Assembly: GCA_016719165.1 (NCBI GenBank)
Contig: JADKAJ010000004.1
Span: 186,001 to 250,000 of the forward strand
Reading direction: 5' to 3'
Source of the DNA: Chitinophagaceae bacterium
GTDB lineage: Bacteria; Bacteroidota; Bacteroidia; Chitinophagales; Chitinophagaceae
DNA length: 64,000 nt
Shown here: positions 16,994-25,612 of the stretch, piece after piece
Position numbering within the stretch: the stretch's first letter is position 1
How the letters are laid out: the number at the start of each line of letters is the position of its first letter
Made by a program: the position numbers and the translations under genes
Notes under the pieces: model-generated
The model's input: the letters and a program-made list of their open reading frames with translations, nothing else
What the model was told of the DNA's origin: nothing
Database searches by the model: none

Positions 16994-18712
16994 TCAGGCT
17001 ATCAGGCCTTTAGGGATTGATTCGATCAGCTTTTGGGTATAAGCAGATTGGGGATTGAAGTAAATCTCATCGGCAAGGCCGGTTTCCTCAATCTTCCCTT
17101 TGTTCATAACCATTATCCGGTCGCTGATATAACGGACAACAGACAAGTCATGCGATATGAATATGACAGTGAAGCCAAACTCTTTTTTCAGATCATTTAT
17201 TAAATTCAGAACCTGGGCCTGCACACTTACGTCCAGTGCAGAAACTGATTCATCACATATAATAAAAGATGGATTGAGTGCCAGTGCTCTTGCAATTACT
17301 ATTCGCTGCCGCTGACCACCGCTGAATTCATGTGGATACCGGGAGAAATGTTCTGCTTTCAGGTTTACTTTTTCCAGTAACTCGGTTACTTTTTCCTTTC
17401 GTTGTTTTTCATTGGTAAGAATATGATGGACTTTCATGGGTTCGGCAATTGCAGAACCAATAGTTAAACGTGGATTCAGCGAGGAGTAGGGGTCCTGGAA
17501 GATTATCTGGATGTCCTTTCTTAAGTTTTGTAACTCGTCTCTTTTTTTAGAGGTCAGATCGAGATTATCATACATAATTTTTCCGGTGGTGGGCTCTATC
17601 AATCGTAATAATGCCCTTCCCAATGTTGTTTTGCCACAGCCACTTTCACCAACTAATCCAAGCGTTTCACTTTTATAAACTTCAAAACTTACGTTGTCGA
17701 CCGCTTTGGTAAAAGAAACTGGTTTGCCCAGCCATGTTTTTTTTGTGGGAAACCAGACAGATAAGTTTTCTACAGTAAGAAGGGCCTCCGGTGATGACCT
17801 TAGGGAACTCGAATTATTTTTCGATTTTGATATGCTGGCTAAGGGTTGTGCGATGCTATCTGCAGGCTGCAAAAAATCACTGACTACGGGAAGTCTTTTA
17901 CCCCGCTCATGGTTCACCGGCCGGCAGGCCAGCAAGGCTTGTGTATACGGATGTTTTGGATTGGTAAAAATCTCTTTTACTGTATGCTGTTCCACTATTT
18001 CTCCTTTATACATTACCACGGCTCTGTCTGCTACTTCAGCCACCACTCCAAGGTCATGGGTAATGAATATGACACCTATATTTGATTGTTGCTGCAGTTC
18101 CTTTATCAGTTGCAGAATTGTTTTTTGCACCGTTACGTCCAGTGCCGTAGTTGGTTCATCGCAGATCAATAAGGAAGGTTCGCATGACATTGCCATCGCA
18201 ATCATTACCCGCTGCTTTTGACCGCCGCTTAGTTGATGCGGGTAGCGTTTAAAAATAGATTCGGGGTCGGGCAGTTTCACTTTTTCAAACCAGGCGATGG
18301 TTTGTAATTTTGCATTTTCTTTCGAAACCTGTTTGTGCAGCAGGATAGCTTCCATTACCTGGTCACCGCAGGTAAGCACCGGGTTTAATGAAGTCATCGG
18401 TTCCTGGAATATCATGGCGATCTTATTGCCACGTATATCCTGCATCTCGTACCGGTTTCTTTTTAAAAGGTCAGTTGCATCAATACCATTTTCAGAAAAT
18501 ATAATTTCTCCGGTAGAATATTTTGCCGGAGGGGATGGAAGTAATTGTAATATAGAAAGAGAAGTAACAGATTTGCCGGAACCGGATTCGCCGACCAATG
18601 CTACTATTTCACCACGGTTTACATTGATGCTTATATTTTTTAATGCATGGGTAAAACCTGATTCTGCTATAAAATCGACTGAAAGATTTTTTATACTTAA
18701 CAGCGGATGCAT
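16994..18712 (-). CDS. Fused dipeptide/oligopeptide ABC transporter ATPase (DppD-DppF type)
   Basis: A 572-residue protein with two complete ABC nucleotide-binding domains. The first has Walker A GESGSGKS, signature LSGGQKQR and Walker B LLICDEPT. The second has GESGCGKT, FSGGQRQR and FIICDESV, where Ser replaces the usual Pro after the catalytic Glu. This arrangement matches the YejF/GsiA-like fused ATPases of peptide or nickel importers. No permease or binding protein gene is nearby. I start at ATG 18712 because it overlaps the upstream stop as TAATG; the longer frame to 18781 would read through the upstream gene. Confidence 0.88.
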   Translation of the reverse strand: MHPLLSIKNLSVDFIAESGFTHALKNISINVNRGEIVALVGESGSGKSVTSLSILQLLPSPPAKYSTGEIIFSENGIDATDLLKRNRYEMQDIRGNKIAMIFQEPMTSLNPVLTCGDQVMEAILLHKQVSKENAKLQTIAWFEKVKLPDPESIFKRYPHQLSGGQKQRVMIAMAMSCEPSLLICDEPTTALDVTVQKTILQLIKELQQQSNIGVIFITHDLGVVAEVADRAVVMYKGEIVEQHTVKEIFTNPKHPYTQALLACRPVNHERGKRLPVVSDFLQPADSIAQPLASISKSKNNSSSLRSSPEALLTVENLSVWFPTKKTWLGKPVSFTKAVDNVSFEVYKSETLGLVGESGCGKTTLGRALLRLIEPTTGKIMYDNLDLTSKKRDELQNLRKDIQIIFQDPYSSLNPRLTIGSAIAEPMKVHHILTNEKQRKEKVTELLEKVNLKAEHFSRYPHEFSGGQRQRIVIARALALNPSFIICDESVSALDVSVQAQVLNLINDLKKEFGFTVIFISHDLSVVRYISDRIMVMNKGKIEETGLADEIYFNPQSAYTQKLIESIPKGLIA

Positions 18713-19086
18713 TATGGTGTAACAATTTTTATAGGCAGTGTTTTTTTTGGAGTGGGATAGTAAGCCAGGCATACTGCACAATTTTGAGCCTGTGAGCTGT
18801 CAATAACAAAATAAAACTCATCCCCTTGTTTGATAGTTGCAGGAAAAGTACATGGTGAGCCCAGCTTGAAAACATTTTGATAGGTTTTCCCGGTTACATC
18901 ATCAGTCCAATCTGCGACAATCAGTGAAGTATCAATATTCCCTTCGAGTACACTGATTGTATAGTTCATGCAGATCCCTGCAATCTCCAAACGTCCTTTA
19001 TACGTTTTTTTTGTACTTTCTTTAGTGCAGTTCTCAGCTGAAACAGATATCAGGAAAACTGTAGTCAGAAGGAAAAAGAGTTTCAT
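18712..19086 (-). CDS. Small secreted cysteine-containing hypothetical protein
   Basis: A 124-residue protein with a signal peptide (about residues 1-17, ending VSAENC). The mature region has cysteines in positions that could pair (NCTKE, GICMNY, SPCTF, QNCAVC). The central part is beta-rich (YTISVLEG, TSLIVADW, DEFYFVI). I do not recognise a family. Its stop overlaps the ABC ATPase start (TAATG) and it starts 10 bp after AMP nucleosidase ends, so the three minus-strand genes may be one transcript. Function unknown. Confidence 0.7.
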   Translation of the reverse strand: MKLFFLLTTVFLISVSAENCTKESTKKTYKGRLEIAGICMNYTISVLEGNIDTSLIVADWTDDVTGKTYQNVFKLGSPCTFPATIKQGDEFYFVIDSSQAQNCAVCLAYYPTPKKTLPIKIVTP

Positions 19087-19096
19087 ATTTACCGGT

Positions 19097-19867
19097 TTAA
19101 AATTTCAAATGTCTTACTGTTAGTCCGTCATTGATCAGTTGTTTCAGGGAATCGATCCCGATCTTAAGGTGATTTTCTACAAAACTTGCTGTAACTTTTT
19201 TATCGCTTTCTTCAGTCTTCACACCTTCGGGGATCATGGGTTGGTCACTTACAAGCAACAGCGCCCCGGTTGGTATTTTATTGTAGAAACCAACTATAAA
19301 AATGGTAGCTGTTTCCATATCAATGGCATATGCCCTTACTTTTTGCAGGTATTCTTTAAAGGGTTCATCATGTTCCCATACCCTGCGGTTGGTAGTGTAC
19401 ACAGTGCCTGTCCAGTAATCAACAGCGTATTCACGGATAGTAGTTGATACTGCTTTCTGCAGGGCGAAAGCAGGCAGTGCCGGAACTTCTGCAGGAAAAT
19501 AATCATTTGAAGTACCCTCGCCCCTGATTGCAGCAATGGGTAAAATCAGGTCGCCAAGTTTATTTCTTTTTTTCAGGCCACCGCATTTTCCAAGGAATAA
19601 TACTGCTTTTGGGTTGATGGCAGTTAGCAGATCCATTATCGTTGCAGCGGTGGGACTTCCCATGCCGAAGTTGATGATACTGATATTGTTGGCTGTTGCA
19701 CATTGCATAGGTTTATCCTCTCCAATGACTGGCACATTATTCCATTCGGCAAACATGTGAACATAGTTTCCGAAGTTGGTCAATAGTATGTACTCGCCAA
19801 AATTTTCCAGCTTTTCACCGGTGTAACGGGGTAGCCAGTTGTGTACGATTTCTTCTTTTGTCTTCAT
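19097..19867 (-). CDS. amn: AMP nucleosidase
   Basis: A 256-residue member of the phosphorylase/nucleosidase superfamily (PNP_UDP_1), matching the short AMP nucleosidase of Bacteroidota that cleaves AMP to adenine and ribose 5-phosphate. Supporting segments are NISIINFGMGSPTAAT and FLGKCGGL near the phosphate site, AIDMETATIF with the ribose-binding Met-Glu pair, and the SDQP motif carrying the catalytic Asp. I start at ATG 19867 (MKTKEEIVHNWLPRYTG); the frame extends six codons upstream. It is divergent from the HsdR-N-like gene, with 31 bp between starts. Confidence 0.88.
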   Translation of the reverse strand: MKTKEEIVHNWLPRYTGEKLENFGEYILLTNFGNYVHMFAEWNNVPVIGEDKPMQCATANNISIINFGMGSPTAATIMDLLTAINPKAVLFLGKCGGLKKRNKLGDLILPIAAIRGEGTSNDYFPAEVPALPAFALQKAVSTTIREYAVDYWTGTVYTTNRRVWEHDEPFKEYLQKVRAYAIDMETATIFIVGFYNKIPTGALLLVSDQPMIPEGVKTEESDKKVTASFVENHLKIGIDSLKQLINDGLTVRHLKF

Positions 19868-19886
19868 AAAGGCGAATTTAATCAAT

Positions 19887-19894
19887 TACTTTTG
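19887..19894 (+). promoter_or_regulatory. -7 box TACTTTTG directly before a start codon
   Basis: Exact TAnnTTTG match followed by AAGC and ATG 19899. The spacing is the same as at 6218-6230 and suggests a leaderless transcript (inference). Confidence 0.55.
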
Positions 19895-19898
19895 AAGC

Positions 19899-20330
19899 AT
19901 GATCAATATCAGTTATCCTGAGCCGGCATTCCGGATAAAAAAGGAGAATGGTAAGGAGTTTATATTTGATCCGCTTCGTAAAAAATGGCTGGTACTGACG
20001 CCGGAAGAATGGGTGCGGCAGAATTTTCTTCAATACCTGTTACAGGTAAAAAAATATCCCGCTGCTTTAATAGCTGTCGAAAAGGAGATTCTTTTGGGTG
20101 AGTTGAAAAAGCGATTTGATATTCTTGTTTATAATAAGGAGTATCAACCATGGATGATGGTGGAATGCAAGGCCATGGAAATAAAGCTGGATGAAATGGT
20201 ATTGGAGCAGGTACTTCGTTATAATATAAGTGTACCTGTCGAGTTCATGGTGATTACAAATGGTAATTTAGTGTATGCCTGGCAGAAGAAAGACGACGAA
20301 CTAATTTTGATAAATGAGCTCCCTGTATAA
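19899..20330 (+). CDS. Stand-alone HsdR N-terminal-like (HSDR_N) nuclease-fold protein
   Basis: A 143-residue protein matching the type I restriction R-subunit N-terminal domain family (PF13588). The PD-(D/E)xK nuclease core is visible: an upstream Glu (VEKEI), Asp in RFDILVYN and Glu-x-Lys in MMVECKAMEI. The motor (helicase) and HsdS/HsdM partners of a restriction system are absent nearby. Proteins of this size are common in Bacteroidota as single genes, and their role (DNA repair or RNA/DNA processing) is not established. Promoter box 5 bp upstream, terminator at 20336-20364. Confidence 0.82.
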   Translation: MINISYPEPAFRIKKENGKEFIFDPLRKKWLVLTPEEWVRQNFLQYLLQVKKYPAALIAVEKEILLGELKKRFDILVYNKEYQPWMMVECKAMEIKLDEMVLEQVLRYNISVPVEFMVITNGNLVYAWQKKDDELILINELPV

Positions 20331-20335
20331 AACTA

Positions 20336-20364
20336 AAAATCCCTCCGGGATACGGAAGGATTTT
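20336..20364. terminator. Terminator between convergent genes
   Basis: Stem AAAATCC-C-TCCG / CGGA-A-GGATTTT with a short loop. A and T tracts on both sides allow use by both the HsdR-N-like gene and the convergent minus-strand gene. Confidence 0.7.
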
Positions 20365-20386
20365 ATATAGTTTATATTTTTATATC

Positions 20387-21094
20387 TTACATCTTAAAAA
20401 TAGATTCGTCAATTGCAGCATTCAGTTCTACTTTTTCCATATTCATTTCCTGTACTACCTGGCCTTCTACTTTCTGGCTTCTTGACATCGCAAACTTAAT
20501 ACCGCCAAATTCTTTATAATCGGAATAGTAAGTTTCAAAATCAAATTCCTGTCCCTGCATTTCCCGTTTCGTAACAGATTTATGCACCAGGGAAGTTGCA
20601 GCGTTAATGTAATAGGTAGTTATCCGGCCATCTTCCTTGCTGGTGAGTTTCAGTTTTTGAACGGTTATGCCATCCATTTCTTCGGGTGCCAGTAATTCTA
20701 CCAGGTGACCCCTGTTTTTATAGTCCATCAGGTTGCTGACAAGACTGGCTTGTCCTTTAAAATCGATCAGTTCAGTACCGGTAACTTCAGTTGCTGTTTC
20801 TGCGCCGGCAAAAGGGTTTATTTTCCATCCGGTGCCATTATAATACACATTAGTGATGGATTGTCCCATTACTTCCACATCAGTACGCATGGCTTTCCCA
20901 TTAATAATTTGGGTAGTTACCGGCAGGTCCATACCCTGTGCAGTAACAATACCGGTTATTTTAACAGACGTTACTGAATTAAATGCATCCAAGCCGCCCA
21001 TGGCTGCTGTATGTTTTTGTATTATTTCATCTGCGGTTTGTGCCTGAGCAGATATAACTGCAAAACCAAGCAGTGTCAAAAAGAATTTTTTCAT
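20387..21094 (-). CDS. Exported LolA-like outer-membrane lipoprotein-sorting-type protein
   Basis: A 235-residue protein with a signal peptide (about 1-18, ending AQAQ). After it comes TADEIIQKHTAAMGGLDAF, an N-terminal helix typical of Bacteroidota proteins annotated as LolA-like or outer-membrane lipoprotein-sorting proteins. The remainder is a run of beta strands (VKITGIV, VYYNGTGWKINPF, VQKLKLTSK, FDFETYYSDYKEFGGIKF) consistent with a half-barrel that holds a lipid. No LolB or LolCDE genes are adjacent. A near-consensus -7 box (TATCTTCG on the minus strand) lies about 35 bp upstream. Confidence 0.7.
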   Translation of the reverse strand: MKKFFLTLLGFAVISAQAQTADEIIQKHTAAMGGLDAFNSVTSVKITGIVTAQGMDLPVTTQIINGKAMRTDVEVMGQSITNVYYNGTGWKINPFAGAETATEVTGTELIDFKGQASLVSNLMDYKNRGHLVELLAPEEMDGITVQKLKLTSKEDGRITTYYINAATSLVHKSVTKREMQGQEFDFETYYSDYKEFGGIKFAMSRSQKVEGQVVQEMNMEKVELNAAIDESIFKM

Positions 21095-21326
21095 GAATTT
21101 TTTGATTATTGAAAAGCGAAGATAGGAATTTCATTTTTGGGTAGTTATTGTTACAGAGTTTGAAAAGTAGACCTATTTTCCGGGTACTACATTCCCTTAT
21201 CTGTTGGGTATAATTTTACAGCATAATCCTTCTTGTACTGATCAGACTTTCATTTCTTTTATTTTTCTCTTTTCCGAGTAAGCCGTCATTCTTGAGGGTT
21301 TTAAATGTGTAGAGTAACAGGAGAAT

Positions 21327-21360
21327 AAAAAAATCCCGTCTGCTTTTTGCAAACGGGATT
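21327..21360 (-). terminator. Rho-independent terminator of glutamate dehydrogenase
   Basis: On the minus strand, AATCCCGT / ACGGGATT stem followed by a run of seven T. It lies 28 bp after the gdhA stop. Confidence 0.8.
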
Positions 21361-21388
21361 GTAAAATAAGCAATTGGTTTGAGGTCTT

Positions 21389-22804
21389 TTATGGGAAAAT
21401 TCCCAGTTCAGCGTAGCTGGTAGCAACTTTATTGATAGCCACAACATAAGCCGCTGTCCTCATATCGGGTATATCAGGATTGTCTTTCCATAAATTCATT
21501 ATCTCATGGGTTGCATTAATCATGGTTTCTTCCAGTCCACTGTAAACAAGGTCTACTTCATCCGGTCCATGCATAATCATTTCCCGTGCATTTTCCTTTA
21601 CTTTCTTGCCGCTGAGCTCTTCTATTTGCCCCAAAATATGGCTATTCATATTTTCTGTAAAGCGTTTTTCTAACCGGCCATAACGAACATGACTCAGGTT
21701 TTTCAGCCACTCGAAATATGAAACAGTAACACCTCCTGCATTCAGGTACATATCCGGTATTACAACAATGCCTTTTGCGGAAAATATTTCATCTGCCTCT
21801 GGTGTTAGCGGGCCATTGGCTGCTTCTCCGATTAATTTAGCTTTGATTCTCGGTGCATTATCACCATCAATTACATTCTCCAAAGCTGCAGGAATCAATA
21901 TATCGCATTCCATCTCCAATGCTTCACTTGATTCTTTGAAATTAGTCGCACCAGGAAAGTTTAAAATGGAACCAGTGGTCTTGCGGTGATTGAATACGGC
22001 ATCTACATCCAGGCCATCTTTGTTCCAGATAGCCCCTTCATACTCTGCCAGTGCAATAATTTTTGCTCCGGCATCCTGGAAGAATTTTGCAGAGTGATAT
22101 CCCACATTGCCTAGACCCTGTACCACTACATTCTTCCCTTCTACACCAACAGAAAGTCCAAGTTTCCCCATTATGTCCGGCATATTGCATACTTCACGAA
22201 CACCAAAGAAAACTCCAAGTCCTGTTGCTTCACGACGTCCACGAACTCCGCCCTGTGTAATAGGTTTTCCAGTAACGCAACCAGCAGCATCTATTTCACC
22301 GGGGTGCATAGCTGTATAAGTATCAAGTATCCATGACATTTCCCTTTCGCCGGTTCCATAGTCAGGAGCCGGAACATCTGTTCCAGGACCTATAAATTTT
22401 TTCTTGATCAGTTCTGATGTATACCTGCGGGTGATTTTTTCCAGTTCAAAAGTAGAATACTTTTTAGGGTTGATTTTAATACCTCCTTTACCGCCACCAA
22501 ATGGAACGTTAACGATAGCACATTTATAAGTCATCAGCGCAGCAAGTGCCATTACTTCATCCTGGTTTACTTCTGCTGCAAAACGAATACCTCCTTTACA
22601 GGGAGTTTTGTGATGAGAGTGCTGTACACGGTAGGCTTCAATTACTTCAATCGTCCCATCATCTCTTTTCAGGGGAAAGCGCATCTGGAATACTGCATTA
22701 CATTGCCTGATCTGGTCAAGGATACCTGTATCCCATTTTGTAAATTTGGCCGCTTTATCAAAACTTTTTTCGATAGCGCCAAAAAAACTGTAATTGTCTG
22801 ACAT
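21389..22804 (-). CDS. gdhA: Glutamate dehydrogenase
   Basis: A 471-residue Glu/Leu/Phe/Val dehydrogenase. It interconverts glutamate and 2-oxoglutarate plus ammonia. Landmarks are the substrate-binding KGGIRF, the catalytic-lysine segment MTYKCAIVNVPFGGGKGGI, the PAPDYGTGEREM loop and the Rossmann motif VVQGLGNVGYHSA. I start at ATG 22804 (MSDNYSFF), preceded by an A-rich stretch; an eight-codon longer start is possible. The coenzyme preference is not deducible with certainty. It has its own terminator. Confidence 0.93.
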   Translation of the reverse strand: MSDNYSFFGAIEKSFDKAAKFTKWDTGILDQIRQCNAVFQMRFPLKRDDGTIEVIEAYRVQHSHHKTPCKGGIRFAAEVNQDEVMALAALMTYKCAIVNVPFGGGKGGIKINPKKYSTFELEKITRRYTSELIKKKFIGPGTDVPAPDYGTGEREMSWILDTYTAMHPGEIDAAGCVTGKPITQGGVRGRREATGLGVFFGVREVCNMPDIMGKLGLSVGVEGKNVVVQGLGNVGYHSAKFFQDAGAKIIALAEYEGAIWNKDGLDVDAVFNHRKTTGSILNFPGATNFKESSEALEMECDILIPAALENVIDGDNAPRIKAKLIGEAANGPLTPEADEIFSAKGIVVIPDMYLNAGGVTVSYFEWLKNLSHVRYGRLEKRFTENMNSHILGQIEELSGKKVKENAREMIMHGPDEVDLVYSGLEETMINATHEIMNLWKDNPDIPDMRTAAYVVAINKVATSYAELGIFP

Positions 22805-22884
22805 GATTTCTTTTTTAAATTTTTGCAATCGTTATTGTAGGTAAGAAACTTGAAGTGTTTTATCCATCAAGTTTCACTAGTAAA

Positions 22885-23100
22885 TCAATTTTCCTTTTCC
22901 AGCCTGCTTATTTTTTTATCCAGTCTTACCACATACAATATAAGTCCTATAAGTATAGTGAGTACTACCGCTACTACCACGTAAATACGACCATTCTCCC
23001 GCATAAGATCAGCCATTTCTGTTTTTTTATCCTGCGCAAAAATGGGAAGGAATGTCAAAACTGTTGCCAGCATCATAATTATTTTTCTGCTATTTCTCAT
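22885..23100 (-). CDS. CcmD-like small membrane protein
   Basis: A 71-residue protein with an N-terminal signal-like hydrophobic helix, then a second membrane segment (YVVVAVVLTILIGLILYVV) and a charged tail ending RLDKKISRLEKEN. This matches the CcmD family in size, charge pattern and position. In other bacteria CcmD holds the CcmABC heme-export complex together with CcmE. I start at ATG 23100; it overlaps the ccmC stop (ATGA), which supports this start and translational coupling. Confidence 0.75.
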   Translation of the reverse strand: MRNSRKIIMMLATVLTFLPIFAQDKKTEMADLMRENGRIYVVVAVVLTILIGLILYVVRLDKKISRLEKEN

Positions 23101-23813
23101 GGCATCATCTTTTTTTCTTTCAGTAATGTGAAACGGATTTTCAATGTGGTTATCCATACTCCCAGAAGTGTCCAGCCGATAACTGCCGGGTAAAAAACAA
23201 TTCTCATGGAACCGCTTATATCATTTTTAACATCCAGGGCAGGGTTGTCTTCATTACCCGGGTGAAGGCTGGGTAAAATTCTAGGTAAAATCCAGATAGC
23301 CGGAAACAAAATGGCATAAGCGAATATGTTATAAACAGCGCTGATTCTGGCTCTTTTATCCATGTCCTGAATTGAATCCCTCAGTATCAGGTAAGCGAAA
23401 TACACTAACAATGCAATAGCTGCACCTATCAATTTCGGGTCCCTTGCTATAGTACTGAAAGAATTGATAGCAGGTTTATTTGGATCGGCCCAGGTATAAG
23501 AGGCCCAAATCGCCCCGGTTAAGTAACCTAACAGGCCAAAAACGATTGCCACCACGGCAAAATGGCGGGCATAAATATCATATTTAAGGTTAAAAGTTCT
23601 CAGGTAACGGATGGCATTAACTACAGATACTGTAAAAAGTATCATCATGGCGAACCACATACATACATGGAAATAAAGATTGCGGATTGTTTCCTGCAGC
23701 AACGGCAAACGGGGCACCTCCCATAAAAAGCCGGCAATAAACGTATAGATAAGCAATGCAATACTTGCAATCTTCCACCAGGACTTATACATATAGTTAT
23801 TAGTGTCAGTCAT
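23097..23813 (-). CDS. ccmC: Cytochrome c maturation protein CcmC/CcsA-type heme handling protein
   Basis: A 238-residue integral membrane protein with about six hydrophobic helices. The tryptophan-rich heme-handling segment appears as GAIWASYTWADP, and histidines in FHVCMW are placed to ligate heme. In system I, CcmC passes heme to CcmE in the periplasm. I start at ATG 23813; the frame is open four codons further, and an internal ATG at 23792 is possible. It lies between ccmB and a CcmD-like gene, all on the minus strand. Confidence 0.85.
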   Translation of the reverse strand: MTDTNNYMYKSWWKIASIALLIYTFIAGFLWEVPRLPLLQETIRNLYFHVCMWFAMMILFTVSVVNAIRYLRTFNLKYDIYARHFAVVAIVFGLLGYLTGAIWASYTWADPNKPAINSFSTIARDPKLIGAAIALLVYFAYLILRDSIQDMDKRARISAVYNIFAYAILFPAIWILPRILPSLHPGNEDNPALDVKNDISGSMRIVFYPAVIGWTLLGVWITTLKIRFTLLKEKKMMP

Positions 23814-23927
23814 CAGAATAGCCAAAGAAGATTCATGGCCGGGTAAAGTGAGGCAAAATTAAGGTGATGCAACTAAACGTTCGTAAAAATTCTTTTCCGC
23901 TAATATGTGTGAAAAACACAGGGCATT

Positions 23928-24539
23928 TTAATCTTTCCATAAAAAGGGGAATAGAATTACTGCCAGTAATATTATCATTGCATCCAAAGCGACCAATAAC
24001 AGGACAGTGCTTACCGGAATGGTGAGCAGTGGGGCGAAAGCAGCATTAGAAAGCCGCATTAACAAAATAAGTTGGGGGATAATAATTGGAAAACCAAGTA
24101 CTGCCATGATCGCTGCGTTTTGCTGCGCTTTGGCGGCAATAGCTGCCAAAAAACTGAAAACAAGACTGAGGCTCCAGCCACCCAATAGAACAAGCCCTAC
24201 AAACTGACCCGCTTTGAGCATCGGGTTGCCAAGAAAAAGGGTGAATAATAGAAGGCTCAGTACACTCATCACCAGCATCAAAAGAGAATTGAAAAGCAGT
24301 TTAGATAAAACGAAAGCCGTTGGACTGGCGATAGAATAAAAATATAGCATCCTGCCTTTGCTTTCCTGTAGAAAGCTTTTAGCAACGGCGTTAATGCATA
24401 TAAAGAGTTGAATTACCCAGAACAGACCATTCCATACTTTACTTTCCGGTTCTTCAATGGCCATAAATAAAACGAAAATGGTCGCACCTATATATAACAG
24501 TATTCCATAAAAACTGTATTGCTGTCTTACTTCCAGCAA
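23928..24539 (-). CDS. ccmB: Heme exporter protein CcmB
   Basis: A 203-residue polytopic protein with about six membrane helices, matching CcmB (PF03379), the membrane subunit of the CcmAB transporter in cytochrome c maturation. The given start is a TTG. The frame stays open upstream and reads ITLFKKDLLLEVRQ, which continues the usual CcmB N-terminus (a charged LFRKEL-like amphipathic helix), so the true start is probably 24-36 bp further out at a non-ATG codon such as CTG 24575. No in-frame ATG exists there. A -7 box reads TATTTTTG at 24602-24609 on the minus strand. No ccmA is in the window. Confidence 0.82.
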   Translation of the reverse strand: MLEVRQQYSFYGILLYIGATIFVLFMAIEEPESKVWNGLFWVIQLFICINAVAKSFLQESKGRMLYFYSIASPTAFVLSKLLFNSLLMLVMSVLSLLLFTLFLGNPMLKAGQFVGLVLLGGWSLSLVFSFLAAIAAKAQQNAAIMAVLGFPIIIPQLILLMRLSNAAFAPLLTIPVSTVLLLVALDAMIILLAVILFPFLWKD

Positions 24540-24601
24540 CAGGTCTTTTTTAAAGAGAGTAATTATATGATGCAGGGAACTGATAAATGTAGTTTTGCCG
24601 G

Positions 24602-24609
24602 CAAAAATA
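24602..24609 (-). promoter_or_regulatory. -7 promoter box for ccmB-ccmC-ccmD
   Basis: On the minus strand the sequence is TATTTTTG (exact TAnnTTTG). Its position forces the ccmB start to lie between about 24598 and 24539. Confidence 0.5.
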
Positions 24610-24665
24610 GTGCTTACAGGTAGCTTCTCTCTTATTTTAATGTTCTATTTTGCCAAAAAAAAGCA

Positions 24666-25130
24666 ATGAATAAAGTGAAATTTTCACTACTACTTGTGAC
24701 TGCAGTTGCCTTCAGCTTCATCTTTTGCTTCAGTTCCTGCCAGTCTACCCGGTCTGCCACTACCTCCAGGATGCTGAAATTTAATTTTGAGAAAGGTAAA
24801 GGCTACGACTACGAGATGAATATTAATATGAACCAGGAGATAATGGGCAGCCCCACAAAATTAGACATCAGCACTTATTATTCTATGGATGTACAGGAAG
24901 ATGACGGCACTGTAAAGACATTACAAACTAAATATGACAGGTTCAAAATTAATATGGATGTGATGGGTATGCAGTTAGACGTGGATACTGACAAGCCTTT
25001 ACCAGCCACAGGTGAAGAGGATATGAACCCTATGAGTAAAGTGAGTATGTTATTTGCTGCAATTAAAGGGCAAGAATTTACAATGAAGGTAGATGCAGAA
25101 GGGAAGATACTGGAAGTTAAAAGGGTTTAA
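24666..25130 (+). CDS. DUF6263-like lipoprotein, 5' part of frameshifted gene
   Basis: A 154-residue open frame with a lipoprotein signal (hydrophobic run, then SSCQST with Cys near residue 25). The mature part is beta-rich (MLKFNFEKGKGYDYEMNINM). It resembles the DUF6263 family of exported Bacteroidota proteins. The frame ends prematurely at 25130 after GKILEVKRV. One base too many in the AAAAGGG run at 25119-25125 explains it: skipping one A continues KGFKEMAESI in the next frame. The pair therefore forms one protein of about 308 residues. Confidence 0.68.
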   Translation: MNKVKFSLLLVTAVAFSFIFCFSSCQSTRSATTSRMLKFNFEKGKGYDYEMNINMNQEIMGSPTKLDISTYYSMDVQEDDGTVKTLQTKYDRFKINMDVMGMQLDVDTDKPLPATGEEDMNPMSKVSMLFAAIKGQEFTMKVDAEGKILEVKRV

Positions 25131-25593
25131 AGAAATGGCAGAATCAATTGTTTCCTCGATGGATATTGATGATAAGGGAGGAAAAGAGGAAAGTGAAAAA
25201 ATGAAAAAGCAATTTGATCAACAGTTTAACGACAAGAATATCAGGGAGCAGTTTGAAAGGGTTTTATACATTTTTCCTAATAAAGAAGTGAAAGTGGGGG
25301 ATAGCTGGGAAAAAAGTACAAATATGGCTGGTCAGCTGACAGGAAAGATGAACTCAACTTATACGGTAACAGATATAGAGGGTGATATGGTAACACTGGA
25401 AGAGAAAACTAAAATCGGGTCCGCCGAAGAAGGTGCTGAACTGGAAGGGGAACAAAACGGTATCCTTGTCGTTGATAGTCGGACAGGATTGGTTGTTACA
25501 GCCGACCTTGTTATGAATATGACTGCAAAAGCAGGAGGAATAGCAATAGATATTAATGGGAAAACAAAAATAAAAGGGAAAGCAAGGCAGTAA
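25093..25593 (+). CDS. DUF6263-like lipoprotein, 3' part of frameshifted gene
   Basis: The continuation in the +1 frame. The ATG at 25093 is an out-of-frame artefact; true homologous sequence begins about 25123 with GFKEMAESIVSSM. It carries a Lys/Glu-rich helical stretch (KGGKEESEKMKKQFDQQF), then strands such as VKVGDSWEK and LVVTADLVMNM typical of this family's C-terminal half. It ends 20 bp before repeat element C. Confidence 0.65.
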   Translation: MQKGRYWKLKGFKEMAESIVSSMDIDDKGGKEESEKMKKQFDQQFNDKNIREQFERVLYIFPNKEVKVGDSWEKSTNMAGQLTGKMNSTYTVTDIEGDMVTLEEKTKIGSAEEGAELEGEQNGILVVDSRTGLVVTADLVMNMTAKAGGIAIDINGKTKIKGKARQ

Positions 25594-25612
25594 ACTTAAA
25601 AATGGTTTAAAA

